Part shown: positions 23,666-32,154 of the stretch, piece after piece | How positions within the stretch are numbered: position 1 is the first letter of the stretch | Layout: the number at the start of each line of letters is the position of its first letter | Origin: an uncultured Christensenella sp. | GTDB taxonomy: Bacteria > Bacillota > Clostridia > Christensenellales > UBA3700 | Length of the DNA stretch: 48,503 bases | Assembly (NCBI GenBank): GCA_949290515.1 | Contig: CASERZ010000003.1 | Coordinates: 66,961 to 115,463 of the forward strand | Reading direction: 5' to 3' | The notes under the pieces: generated by a model | Databases searched by the model: none | Seen by the model: only the letters and a program-made list of their open reading frames with translations | What the model was told of the DNA's origin: nothing | Made by a program: the position numbers and the translations under genes

Positions 23666-26545
23666 TTATTTCAATTCCAAGAATCCCAGCACGAAGGCGT
23701 CGGGGAAGATGAATTGTTTCTCGCCGACGGGGAATTTCACGCGCATATACTTTTTATCCGCGCCTATCCATGTAATAGTACCGTCACCAAACTTTTTATG
23801 TGTGACAACGATGCCGACTTTAACGTCTGCAAGAATTTTCACCCACTTATCTTCCGGCACTTGAACTGCTTCCTCGGCGGTAGGCTTCGAAACGATAGAT
23901 TCTGCCTTTGACGACGCGCTCTTATCCCGATACTTTTCGGGAATGAGAATTTGCTCAAAGTCAGTCATTGTCGCTTGCTGCTTGGAGTACAACGCTTCGT
24001 ATTCTTCGCGGCGCAGCACGGTATCCCAGCCGCCGACTGCTTCGCCTTCGTGTTTGTCGATACCCGTATAAGAAAGGCTGGAATTTTCGTACTTGCGGAA
24101 GCCGAAAATACCTTGATTCATCTTTTCCGCGTCGAACAGCCCGATAGAGCACAACACGTCGAAATCTTTGACTGTGAGCCCCGTAACCTTTTGGAACAAT
24201 TCCGGCTCTATCTGCGTAATGACGTCTTTTATCGTCTGTTCGCGGTAATCGGTCAGATACATAAACGCGGGAATACGCGCGGCGAGTTTCAACAAATTTT
24301 CCTGCACCTGTTTGCGCAGGGACTTGGCTTTTTTCTCATCCTCTGTAAGTTCTTTCTTTTCGGCGGGCGTTAAATCGTCGCCTTTTTCTTTTTTGAGCTT
24401 TTTGACCTTCTCCGAACGGTTGATGATCGTCTGTATCTCCGTATTCAAAGAACGGAAACCCTCTATGCGCATAAGCGCGTCCAAAGCGTCCTGATTGTTC
24501 TGCAACTTTTTCAGCGTGTCGTTATCGACGTGAACAAGGAGCGCCGTCTGCCAGCGTTTGGCAAGTAATGTGGCGGAAGTCCCCGCATAGGTGATATCGA
24601 GAATGTCCTGCGCGTCGATACGATTCATAGACGAGCCGTCAAAGGCAAGCACGGGCAGGAACGAGATAAACTCCGACACCTTTTGTTCGGGGCTGGTGTC
24701 GTCCACTTTCAGGCGACAGGAATAATCGGAAATTTGATGCAGCGCGCGTTCCAGCGCAAAGTCAAAGATATAGCACTCCTGCTTGATGACTTCCTTATCC
24801 CCGCGGTCGTTTATAATCTCCCACGGCGATTGCACGCGGAATGCCGTCTGAAAATACGTTTCGGGCGATTTGAGGTTGCGCAGCATAAACACGCCCGCCC
24901 AAGGACGAACGGTAACGCCCGTCGTAAGTTTTCCGCAAGAGAGCGTGATCGTCTTTGTTTTGAGCGGATCGCCCATAGCGTTCAATACGGGGCGCAACGC
25001 ATCCAAACCGATACCTGCCTTTGTTCCCGCACAGACGATGATTTTGTAATCGTCAAAAAAGTTATTCTGCTTTTGCCGAAGCAGGTTATACATGGCATAA
25101 CAGCTTGCGACATTCGGCAAAAACCACAGCGTATGCGACAGCACGTTCAAAAGCGTGGTATCGGAAAAAGGCATAGGCGGACGCTCCGCGCCGAGTTTCA
25201 ATCCGTCCACGGGCATATAGTTGCCTTGTATCATTTTGAGCCACTTTTGCACGTCCTCTTCATAGACAAACCGTGCCGATTCAATCCTGCCTTTTTCGGG
25301 TACTTCCGCGCGGAAAAACTCGTTGATATCGAACTCGTCATACCCCTCGTTGATGGCGACGTTTGCCGTGATGGAATCGGGCACCTTATAGGTGAGCATG
25401 ACCATTTTCGGCAAAGCGGCATAGGGATTTTCGCCCAAAGACTTGTCCCAATTTTCTTTTGCCGCCTGTTCGTCCGAATACGTCCAGTTGAACACCTGAT
25501 CTTCCAGAAACTCGCCCGAATTGAGCGCACGGAAGGGCGTGCCCGAAAGATACAGATAGTGCGCTGACGTGATGGGCAGGAACGTCTCGTTGATGGCGTT
25601 GCCCGCTTCTTCGCGCTGATACTTTTCAAGGTCGAAATCGTCGTTCTCTTCGTCAAACTTTTCAAACAGGTTTTTGGCGTTCTCGCGCCATGCGCCGAAG
25701 TGATACTCGTCGAATATAACGATGTCCCAATTCGTGGTATGGATAAATTCGTTTTTCGCCTTGATGCCGCCCGCTTCGTTCGTGCCGAGCAGATCCTGAA
25801 AGGAGCCGAACACGACGATAGGCTGTGTTTTGTCGCACGCATCGTATTGCTCGTCCAGCTTTTTTGCGTCGAACTTTGCCTCTTTGTTGGAAACGAATTG
25901 CCAACCCTTGAAATCTACATGCCGCATAAGGTCTTCCTGCCAAGCCGATTCCACGGCGGGCTTGAAGGTGAGGACGAGAACCTTTTTGAAATCCATTGCC
26001 TTGCAAAGTTCGTAGGTGGCAAAGGTCTTGCCGAAACGCATTTTGGCGTTCCATAAAAACTTAGGCGGACGGTCGGGATCGTCCGTTTTCGCCTGCTCGA
26101 AATACGCCTTTGTCATCTCGACCGCGGCTTTTTGTTCGTTGCGCATGGAAAAATTCCAAGTGCGCTGCCCCTCGAACCGCGTTTCCGTGCGCAGTTCTTC
26201 GACTGCCGTCAGTGCGTCCGTGCGCGTGCAACGGAACCATTCATTTCTGTCCTCGCCTTCATTCAGCTGCCAAAAGCCCTTGTGCCGCAGCAGCCTGTGT
26301 ACGTCTTTATCCGTAAAGCAGGTGCCGTCCGGGCGCATGGCAGATTCCTTGAACAGGACTTTGAAGTTTATCGCCGCCGTGTGTAATTGCTCGCGGATAC
26401 GGGTCTCCGTGTCCTTTCTGTCCGTGTAACCGATCTTGATATATCCGTCATGGTCTTTCAGGTCGGGCAGGATATAGCCGTATATCGTCGGCACTACGGC
26501 GGGGCGGGTATGTAATATCTCGGAAAGACTGATATTGTTTGCCAT
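23666..26545 (-). CDS. GIY-YIG nuclease / DEAD-box helicase restriction protein
   Basis: The 959-residue protein has an N-terminal T5orf172-type GIY-YIG domain (about 18-105: IYGYILPDL, then GYIKIGYTDR). A superfamily-2 helicase core follows, with motif I NAKMRFGKTFATYEL (MRFGKT, 169-174) and motif II IFDEYHFGAW (DEYH, 279-282). The second RecA domain is marked by LSCGKLTTGVTVRPWAGV and QTAFRVQSPW. Near 690-780 there is a charged coiled-coil, and at the C-terminus a small beta domain (THKKFGDGTITWIG). It is the restriction component of an ATP-dependent R-M system; nuclease cleavage probably requires translocation. It sits six bases after the methylase gene in a three-gene operon. Target sequence unknown. 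Confidence 0.85.
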   Translation of the reverse strand: MANNISLSEILHTRPAVVPTIYGYILPDLKDHDGYIKIGYTDRKDTETRIREQLHTAAINFKVLFKESAMRPDGTCFTDKDVHRLLRHKGFWQLNEGEDRNEWFRCTRTDALTAVEELRTETRFEGQRTWNFSMRNEQKAAVEMTKAYFEQAKTDDPDRPPKFLWNAKMRFGKTFATYELCKAMDFKKVLVLTFKPAVESAWQEDLMRHVDFKGWQFVSNKEAKFDAKKLDEQYDACDKTQPIVVFGSFQDLLGTNEAGGIKAKNEFIHTTNWDIVIFDEYHFGAWRENAKNLFEKFDEENDDFDLEKYQREEAGNAINETFLPITSAHYLYLSGTPFRALNSGEFLEDQVFNWTYSDEQAAKENWDKSLGENPYAALPKMVMLTYKVPDSITANVAINEGYDEFDINEFFRAEVPEKGRIESARFVYEEDVQKWLKMIQGNYMPVDGLKLGAERPPMPFSDTTLLNVLSHTLWFLPNVASCYAMYNLLRQKQNNFFDDYKIIVCAGTKAGIGLDALRPVLNAMGDPLKTKTITLSCGKLTTGVTVRPWAGVFMLRNLKSPETYFQTAFRVQSPWEIINDRGDKEVIKQECYIFDFALERALHQISDYSCRLKVDDTSPEQKVSEFISFLPVLAFDGSSMNRIDAQDILDITYAGTSATLLAKRWQTALLVHVDNDTLKKLQNNQDALDALMRIEGFRSLNTEIQTIINRSEKVKKLKKEKGDDLTPAEKKELTEDEKKAKSLRKQVQENLLKLAARIPAFMYLTDYREQTIKDVITQIEPELFQKVTGLTVKDFDVLCSIGLFDAEKMNQGIFGFRKYENSSLSYTGIDKHEGEAVGGWDTVLRREEYEALYSKQQATMTDFEQILIPEKYRDKSASSKAESIVSKPTAEEAVQVPEDKWVKILADVKVGIVVTHKKFGDGTITWIGADKKYMRVKFPVGEKQFIFPDAFVLGFLELK

Positions 26546-26551
26546 AGCTTA

Positions 26552-28123
26552 TCACTCCATAGGCTTTATCATGCTTTCGATAAAGTCGATTTCCTCTTGT
26601 GTCAGGTTATACTTCTTATACAACTCTTCATCCGTCCACGGCTTAGAAAAGTCTTGCATGGGGACATAGTGATATACTTGTTTTGTTGCGTGCTGAGTCT
26701 GTTTGCGGATACCTACTAAACATCTGAAAAATTTTGTTTTAAGATACGACAACGCATTTTGGGCTTCTTGTAAAGTATCAAATTTACCTATCTCCAAAAA
26801 TGTTTCCGTGCAAAGTTCTCCTGGCGTAGCCAGGACTGGCGTAGCCAGGACTGGCGTAGCCGGACCTTCGCCGATTTCGCCACATCCGTAGCTATTCGCA
26901 ATAAATAATTTATGCTTGTTTAAGCCGTCTTTCTTGGGCAAAGGATAATCTTTTGGAATGTATTTCACAACCCTTTTTAATGCGGCAAGACCTAAAATAC
27001 TGTATCCATCCTTTATTGGAGTATCGCTTATCGGCGGTAAACCGAATTTGGCGGGATTGACAAAAAAATCGCTTGGCAACCCATAGGGCTTTCTTGATGA
27101 TACGATTGTTTCAAAGGAAATATTTTGATTTTTCCAGACTTTATTTTTTATAGATACAAGCTGCGGATAACGAATAAAAATATCATCATCCTCTTCAACT
27201 AAATAACGCCGCGAAAAAATTATGCCGTTACTATCATGCCGATATATATCGCAAAGTTTTTCATTGTCTCTCTCCCATAAAAAGTAACACACGCCGCCTT
27301 TTATATCTACACCCGTGAAGCACTCTTCCGTATTGGCAAAATCGTGTAATACGGTAAAATGCTTATCGTGTATTGTTTCTTCGCGGAAATCATCCAAGCC
27401 TTTACCCCCTGTCATCCACCTTGCAGGAATAATCATTGACATATAACGCGGTCTTAATTTTTTGGCGCATTCTACAAATAAATGATAAATTGGTTTTGCA
27501 CTTGCTTGTGCGCCGCCGTCACTCAACTGATACGGCGGATTACTTATAATGACATCAAATTTCATGTTGAATATTTTCTCCGGCTCCAAGGTATGGATAA
27601 ATTCGTAAGCGTGTGTTTCCTTATCGTTTCCGCGCTCCCATTGATCTTTGGAAGCCCCGCAGAGTTTACATTTGCCGTTTACCCAAGTATGCTGTATGCG
27701 GCGGAAACGAATGTTGCCCTCGGCGGTATCAAAGTGCGAAACCGAATATTCGCCGTTCGGATATTTACTGCAATATACGCTGCGGCGGGAAAGAAGGCTT
27801 GTAAGTTCCGTAATGGCGATGCCGAAGAGCTGCTTATGGAAAATATGGTCGATGCGCTGCTGCAAATCGGGGATCTTGTCCTGTAAGCCTACAAGCAGCC
27901 GCTTTGCGATCTCACGCAAAAATACGCCCGTCTTGCACGCGGGGTCTAAAAAAGTGGTGTTCGGATCGCTGAACAATTCCTGCGGCAAAAGATCGAGCAT
28001 TCTGTTCACCACGTCGGGCGGAGTAAAAACTTCGTCGTTACTCAGGTTGGCAAGGCAGGAAAGCACGTCGGGCGTGTGCGCTGTCTTGCTTTTGTATATC
28101 TTGTCAAAAAAGGTTTCAGCCAT
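26552..28123 (-). CDS. Eco57I-type N6-adenine DNA methyltransferase
   Basis: The 523-residue enzyme has SAM motif I FLDPACKTGVFL (58-69) and catalytic motif IV NPPYQL (195-200). A short insertion with CKLC (152-155) may bind zinc. Residues about 320-500 form the probable target-recognition part and contain an in-frame tandem repeat, ATPVLATPVLATPG (422-435), encoded by 15-bp units. It methylates adenine to protect host DNA. Its start overlaps the stop of the upstream gene (ATGGCTGA), so translation is coupled. It is followed six bases later by the restriction gene. Identification as an N6-adenine methylase is firm. Confidence 0.92.
   Translation of the reverse strand: MAETFFDKIYKSKTAHTPDVLSCLANLSNDEVFTPPDVVNRMLDLLPQELFSDPNTTFLDPACKTGVFLREIAKRLLVGLQDKIPDLQQRIDHIFHKQLFGIAITELTSLLSRRSVYCSKYPNGEYSVSHFDTAEGNIRFRRIQHTWVNGKCKLCGASKDQWERGNDKETHAYEFIHTLEPEKIFNMKFDVIISNPPYQLSDGGAQASAKPIYHLFVECAKKLRPRYMSMIIPARWMTGGKGLDDFREETIHDKHFTVLHDFANTEECFTGVDIKGGVCYFLWERDNEKLCDIYRHDSNGIIFSRRYLVEEDDDIFIRYPQLVSIKNKVWKNQNISFETIVSSRKPYGLPSDFFVNPAKFGLPPISDTPIKDGYSILGLAALKRVVKYIPKDYPLPKKDGLNKHKLFIANSYGCGEIGEGPATPVLATPVLATPGELCTETFLEIGKFDTLQEAQNALSYLKTKFFRCLVGIRKQTQHATKQVYHYVPMQDFSKPWTDEELYKKYNLTQEEIDFIESMIKPME
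26821..26865. repeat. 15-bp tandem palindromic repeat inside methylase gene
   Basis: CTGGCGTAGCCAGGA occurs twice exactly and a third time as CTGGCGTAGCCGGAC, at 26821, 26836 and 26851. Each unit contains CTGGC-GTA-GCCAG, a 5-bp palindrome. The period is a multiple of three, so copy number changes keep the frame. Confidence 0.9.
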
Positions 28124-28811
28124 TTTCCTGCACCTTCCTGTAATGCACGGGCGGATATTCGCATATCGGCTCCGCCATGAGTTCTCCCGTCACGGGATTG
28201 ACGGACAAATAGTCGTAAACTTCGTCTTTGAACATGCTGGCTTGCCCAGCCTTGGGGTTGTCGCCGACCTTCAACATGACATCGAGACGAAAGTCGCGCC
28301 GCTTGAGCTTGGTGCCGAGCAGACTCCATTCCGGGAAGACGATGGGCTTATCCGTGTCTTTTTGGTTTTCGTCCACGCACATAAGGGTGAGCGCGTTGCC
28401 GCAAAGAATGTTTTTCGAGAGGATATAGCGCACCGCTTCGCGCGTTTCGTCGTTTGCCGATTTTTTGCAAACGGCCGTATATTCCTTGTCCCACAGCGCA
28501 AACAGCCTCTGACGGCATTCTTCGGCGTTATCGGCAAGGATCTCCACACCGTAAATGCTCGTTACGGCAAGCACGGCATAGCGCTCGTAATCGTATGGAT
28601 TGGACTTATAGAGCTTTTTAACGACTACGAGCTTGCGTGTGAGGATCTCCGCAAGGAAGTTGCCGTTCCCGCAGGCGGGCTCCAAAAAGCGGCTGTCTAT
28701 GCGGTCGCACTCGTCCTTTACAAGGTCGCACATCGCCTTTACTTCTCGCTCGGCGGTGAACACTTCGCCGTGGTCGCGCACCCGTTGTTTTGACTTGGTT
28801 TGAGGGCTCAT
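28116..28811 (-). CDS. Methyltransferase-like partner protein lacking the NPPY motif
   Basis: The 231-residue protein starts HGEVFTAEREVKAMCDLVKD and has a clear SAM-binding motif I, FLEPACGNGNFLAEIL (42-57), plus a motif-II-like IYGVEILADNAEECRQRL. No NPPY or DPPY catalytic motif is present; the nearest text is DYLSVNPVTGELMAEP. It is half the normal length of an N6-adenine methylase. Because it overlaps the complete methylase gene downstream by eight bases, it may be a partner subunit, or the N-terminal part of a once single methylase. First gene of the R-M operon, preceded by an inverted repeat in the leader. Confidence 0.78.
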   Translation of the reverse strand: MSPQTKSKQRVRDHGEVFTAEREVKAMCDLVKDECDRIDSRFLEPACGNGNFLAEILTRKLVVVKKLYKSNPYDYERYAVLAVTSIYGVEILADNAEECRQRLFALWDKEYTAVCKKSANDETREAVRYILSKNILCGNALTLMCVDENQKDTDKPIVFPEWSLLGTKLKRRDFRLDVMLKVGDNPKAGQASMFKDEVYDYLSVNPVTGELMAEPICEYPPVHYRKVQENG

Positions 28812-28824
28812 TCGTTCTCCATTA

Positions 28825-28855
28825 CATGAACAAATGACCCTGCCAAATGTTCATG
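28825..28855. promoter_or_regulatory. Inverted repeat in the R-M operon leader
   Basis: CATGAACA (28825-28832) and TGTTCATG (28848-28855) flank 15 bp, immediately upstream of the ribosome site and start codon of the first R-M gene. A half-site-like TGAACA recurs at 28872. This could be an operator or an mRNA hairpin limiting translation. Confidence 0.5.
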
Positions 28856-28985
28856 GATTAATCTATTCGGTGAACATAAACCAAGTAAAAGTACATTGAA
28901 TAAAATCGAATAGGAACAACTTTTCGGCGTTTTGCCTGACACAACCCTGAATATCTTGCGTTTGCTAAGAAAATTTGCTATAATA

Positions 28986-29030
28986 TAAAAAAGAACGTAC
29001 ATTGAATAGATTATTTCATGTACGTTTTTT
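28986..29030. terminator. Bidirectional terminator after the integrase gene
   Basis: A 9-bp perfect stem AACGTACAT/ATGTACGTT, loop of 15, flanked by A-run and T-run on both strands. The word GTACATTGAATA in the left arm and loop also occurs about 105 bp to the left. Confidence 0.8.
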
Positions 29031-29034
29031 CGGT

Positions 29035-29952
29035 TTATTGCAATAGCTTTCCGAGGCGGTTCATCATGTCTGCTTTATGTTCCATGAGGGAATGGGCGTA
29101 GCGGTTGAGAGTAACGGTCGGATTCTTGTGTCCGAGGATCTCGGAAAGCGTTTTTACATCCATGCCGCATTCGATGGCGCGGGTGGCGAATGTGTGCCGC
29201 AGGGAATGGAAGCCCTTGTGCGGTATTTTTAATTTTTTGAGGAGCAATTCAAAACTTCGCTGGTAGGAGCGGACGGAAACGGGCTTTCCGTTTGCAGACA
29301 CTACGAAGGGCGAATCGCTCTTTTTCTTTATGTCTTTAAGAACTGGCAGCAACTGTTTCGGTAGCGGAATCACGCGACGGGAAGTGGCGGTTTTCGGCTC
29401 GTCAATAACAAGACCGTCCTTGCCGTCATGACAGGACTTAGAGACGGTGAGAATGCCCTTCGCAAAGTCAATATCGCACCATTGCAAGGCAATAAGTTCG
29501 CCTATACGCAAACCGCTGTACAGACAGAGAATTATGCCATACAACTTATCCTTTTTGCCGTTCAGTATGGATTGCTCAATGCGTTTCTGCTCGGCGAGGG
29601 TAAAACACTCCACGGGTTTTTCTTTGAGTTTCGGGCGTTTGAGCTTGTCCGCCGTATATTCTTTTGCCAGCCCCAACAGGTGCGCCGTTTTGAGCGAACT
29701 TTGTATGACAGAGATAACGGCATTTACGCTGTTTGCAGATAAGCCTTTGCCGGTTTTGCGGTTGCCGCTCTGCAAAAGCTCTGTTATGAACGATTGCAGG
29801 ACAAGCGGAGACAGATCGTCCGGCTCTATGCCGCCGATCTTGTCCTTGATATGCTGCCCTATGATGAGCCTGTACCGCTCGTAAGTCCGCACTTTCACGG
29901 ACGGGCGGATGTAGTTTTCCAGCCATTGAATGAGCCAATCTATGTACTTCAT
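29035..29952 (-). CDS. Tyrosine recombinase / integrase
   Basis: The 305-residue protein has an N-terminal SAM-like core-binding domain (about 1-100: LIQWLENYIRPSVKVRTYER) and a catalytic domain with all expected residues: Arg in CLYSGLRIGELIALQW, the HSLRHTFATRAIE box (His-x-x-Arg), His in LGHKNPTVTLNRYAHS and the nucleophile Tyr in the same segment. No N-terminal arm-binding domain is evident, so it is a simple Xer-like or IME-type integrase. It is presumably responsible for integration and excision of the element that includes the Rep gene next to it. A tRNA 3' end is a typical target. Confidence 0.93.
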   Translation of the reverse strand: MKYIDWLIQWLENYIRPSVKVRTYERYRLIIGQHIKDKIGGIEPDDLSPLVLQSFITELLQSGNRKTGKGLSANSVNAVISVIQSSLKTAHLLGLAKEYTADKLKRPKLKEKPVECFTLAEQKRIEQSILNGKKDKLYGIILCLYSGLRIGELIALQWCDIDFAKGILTVSKSCHDGKDGLVIDEPKTATSRRVIPLPKQLLPVLKDIKKKSDSPFVVSANGKPVSVRSYQRSFELLLKKLKIPHKGFHSLRHTFATRAIECGMDVKTLSEILGHKNPTVTLNRYAHSLMEHKADMMNRLGKLLQ

Positions 29953-29995
29953 GTTCCCTCCAAAACAGGTGATTTTTAGAAAATGGCAGTTAGGT

Positions 29996-30097
29996 GTGCG
30001 CTTGGCTTATATACAAGTCGGCGGCGAAGCTGACGGTGCGGCTGACGCCGCACCGTCACCCGCTCGCTGCGCTCGCGGACGCCGAAGCCAAGCGCAC
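29996..30097. repeat. Nested inverted repeats, origin-like (dso/oriT candidate)
   Basis: An outer 13-bp perfect repeat GTGCGCTTGGCTT (29996-30008) / AAGCCAAGCGCAC (30085-30097) surrounds an inner 12-bp perfect hairpin TGACGGTGCGGC (30031-30042) / GCCGCACCGTCA (30047-30058) with loop TGAC. A third pair CGGCG/CGCCG lies between them. The block sits between the integrase and the HUH Rep gene, the natural position for a Rep nick site. Confidence 0.75.
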
Positions 30098-30148
30098 GCA
30101 CACCCAAACAGGCAAAGCGGGCAAACGGAAGTCAAAGGCGGCGATGGC

Positions 30149-30187
30149 GCGGGCGTTCGCCGCTGACCCGCTTGGCGAATCGCCCGC
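30149..30187. repeat. Second large hairpin of the origin-like region
   Basis: GCGGGCGTTCGCC (30149-30161) pairs with GGCGAA-T-CGCCCGC (30174-30187), a 13-bp stem with one bulged base and a 12-base loop. Confidence 0.75.
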
Positions 30188-30232
30188 TTATTCCGTCGCG
30201 CCGTGCCTTGATTTTCACCGTCAGGTGCTCCG

Positions 30233-31228
30233 CTATGTCACTTTCGGGAGCCTTGCAATCACTTCAGGGCTCACTGTGCCGAGATACTCTCCGTCGTCCC
30301 AGCAGCTGAATTTGTCCGAAAGAATAAACTTCTTTTCATTCTCCCCGTAAGGGCAGATGATGTCCTCGTCCATGACGTCCGTCACGAAGTAACGATACAG
30401 TCCTCTGGAATAGACGAGTTTTCCGCCCGTCTTTTCCAAATACTTCGTAAGATACCGTATCGCCTGCGGCACTTCGGACGAATGGTCTATGGGCTTGAAA
30501 TCGTTCCTCCCGAACTTCTTGCCGAAGAAGTCGTTCTGATACGTCGTGCGCATCTTTCGCGCTCGCGTATCGAAGTCCCGCACCTCCTCGTTCCTGCCGG
30601 GCAGCGTGCCTTCGGGGATATAGAAGATCCCGTGGAAGTGCAGCCGCTTTGTTTCCGGCGCTCGTTCCCATACGCCTATGTACCGCCAGCCCTTGCGCGA
30701 ACTGAAATGCTGCAAGCACCTGCTCAACGTCTTTCGGAAACTTTCTTCGTCGTGCAATTTTTCATTGAAAGTGAAAGTCACGAAAAAATTGAATTGCTGC
30801 TGGTTGATCTTCCGCCACAGCCGCGATTTGCGGCAGACCATATTCCTGTGTTTCCGCTCGAGATTTTGCTCTACAAACTCCGCACAAAGTTCATAGTTTT
30901 TGAAGTAGGGCGTCATCTCTTTACAGATAAACTCTTTACGTTCGCGCCGTTTCATACCGGCGCTTTTTCGATACAATTCCTCGAACAGTTCCTTGCGCGT
31001 CATGCTCCGTTCTTTAGGTATCGTATCGGTTTTCTCTCGCTCCGCATGGGCGGTGTTGGTTCCGTCCGTGTTTTCCGCGAGCGGGGTTGCCGATTCCTCG
31101 GCGTGCTCCTTGACGGTGATCATTTCTTCGGGAGCCTTACGGCGTTTCCCTGCATAGGGGTTCGGCTCGTAAGGTATCCCGATATAATGTCCGCCGTCCG
31201 AATAGACTTTTACTTTGCCATACGGCAT
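30233..31228 (-). CDS. HUH-type rolling-circle replication initiator (Rep)
   Basis: The 331-residue protein has the motifs of a single-tyrosine HUH endonuclease: motif 1 FFVTFTFNE (148-156), metal-binding LHFHG (His197, His199), and motif 3 AIRYLTKYLEKTG with catalytic Tyr259 and Lys262. The first 90 residues (opening MPYGKVKVYSDGGHYIGIP) are a family-specific N-terminal extension. Such proteins nick the double-strand origin and drive rolling-circle replication of small plasmids, filamentous phages and integrated elements. The ribosome site AGGAGG is eight bases before the ATG. The hairpin region at 29996-30187 just downstream is a probable target. No relaxase-type mobilisation gene is nearby. 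Confidence 0.85.
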   Translation of the reverse strand: MPYGKVKVYSDGGHYIGIPYEPNPYAGKRRKAPEEMITVKEHAEESATPLAENTDGTNTAHAEREKTDTIPKERSMTRKELFEELYRKSAGMKRRERKEFICKEMTPYFKNYELCAEFVEQNLERKHRNMVCRKSRLWRKINQQQFNFFVTFTFNEKLHDEESFRKTLSRCLQHFSSRKGWRYIGVWERAPETKRLHFHGIFYIPEGTLPGRNEEVRDFDTRARKMRTTYQNDFFGKKFGRNDFKPIDHSSEVPQAIRYLTKYLEKTGGKLVYSRGLYRYFVTDVMDEDIICPYGENEKKFILSDKFSCWDDGEYLGTVSPEVIARLPKVT

Positions 31229-31363
31229 ACTTGTATCCTCCTTTGAATAAAAATGAATTTTTACTCTTCATTTCTTCCGAGGGCGGATGAGGTGTTTTCA
31301 CCTTCTTTTTCATACGGGATTACGTCAGCCGCTTTGTTGCGCGCTCTGTTCCGTCCGTATGCT

Positions 31364-31525
31364 TTACTTGCTTTCTTTTATCTTTTCCAAATATTCGTTC
31401 ATCCGCATTTCCAGAGAAGAAACGAAGAGGCCGTACTCGTCCTCGGTCATGTGCTCAATGTCGGGCTTGCCCACGACAAAGACTTTGATGCCGAGAGGGT
31501 TCCTTTTGACCTCTATCTCTTCCAA
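31364..31525 (-). CDS. Small 53-residue protein of the rep operon, unknown
   Basis: This ORF uses a TTG start preceded by a near-perfect Shine-Dalgarno site AGGAGGTGAT, the best ribosome site of the region. The product begins with EEIEVKRNPLGIKVFVVG after the initiator, continues with an acidic HMTEDEYG segment and ends in a helix EYLEKIKESK. It lies between two genes of the same strand, 36 bases after the 82-residue ORF. No family recognised; likely an accessory protein of the mobile element. Confidence 0.65.
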   Translation of the reverse strand: MEEIEVKRNPLGIKVFVVGKPDIEHMTEDEYGLFVSSLEMRMNEYLEKIKESK

Positions 31526-31560
31526 TCACATCACCTCCTGTCAAATAAAAATCGTTTCCG

Positions 31561-31809
31561 TCAATCCATGTCCTTTACGGCTCTTTCGTCCGCACGAAGC
31601 CGCCAGCCTTCCGGATACATCCGTCCGGCAAAGCGTTCGTCGTACATGGCGTCGAGTTCGGGCGTGCGGCGAAAACGGTAATCCGCGCTCAACGTGAAAT
31701 TACCGAACTTTTCGTTCTGCACGATACCGATGCGCTGCGCAATGATGAACCGCTTGGTGCGGTACACGTTGCACTTTTTGCAATACATCTCGAACAGTTC
31801 CTTTGTCAT
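31561..31809 (-). CDS. 82-residue protein with CxxC motif, unknown
   Basis: The product starts MTKELFEMYCKKCNVYRTKR; the CKKC pair near the N-terminus could bind zinc with other residues. The C-terminal half is basic and Arg-rich (YRFRRTPELDAMYDERFAGR). Its start overlaps the stop of the upstream HTH gene by 4 bases (ATGA), so they are coupled. Function unknown. Confidence 0.6.
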   Translation of the reverse strand: MTKELFEMYCKKCNVYRTKRFIIAQRIGIVQNEKFGNFTLSADYRFRRTPELDAMYDERFAGRMYPEGWRLRADERAVKDMD

Positions 31810-32114
31810 GCCGATTTCCTCCTTTTTGATATATTCTCTCGGAGATACTCCAAAAGTTTCTTGTTTTTCGTGCGGACATACTCGCAGCAGTAGTTGAGTT
31901 CCTCCGCCGCGGACTCCTGAGTCAGCCCTTTGACGTACAGCTCGAAGTAGATCCTGTATAGGTCGAGAGGAGCGTCGCAGATGACCTCCGCGTAAGACCT
32001 CACGAGATCCGCCGTCTTGTGCGGAAGGACTTGAAAGGCAGCGTCCATCTTCGCCTTGTCCGCATAGTACAGGCGAATGGTTTTCAGTTCTTTTCGGATC
32101 TCTTCCGTCGTCAT
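31806..32114 (-). CDS. Small sigma-region-4-like HTH protein
   Basis: The 102-residue protein is helical. Residues about 55-90 (YRIYFELYVKGLTQESAAEE then LNYCCEYVRTKNKKL) look like a sigma-70 region-4 helix-turn-helix, as in ArpU-type regulators of phages and integrative elements. It is the first gene of the leftward operon that includes the 82- and 53-residue ORFs and rep. Immediately upstream lies the hairpin array (32155-32355), so it may autoregulate there (inference). Ribosome site GGGAGGAACGCC. Confidence 0.65.
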   Translation of the reverse strand: MTTEEIRKELKTIRLYYADKAKMDAAFQVLPHKTADLVRSYAEVICDAPLDLYRIYFELYVKGLTQESAAEELNYCCEYVRTKNKKLLEYLRENISKRRKSA

Positions 32115-32154
32115 GGCGTTCCTCCCGCTATCTTTTCTTTCACTCTATCAGGGT

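Noticed and set aside
28956..29030. Rightward promoter followed at once by a terminator near the integrase end
   Set aside because: The -35 box is poor and the product would be about 40 nt; the hairpin is explained as the integrase terminator.
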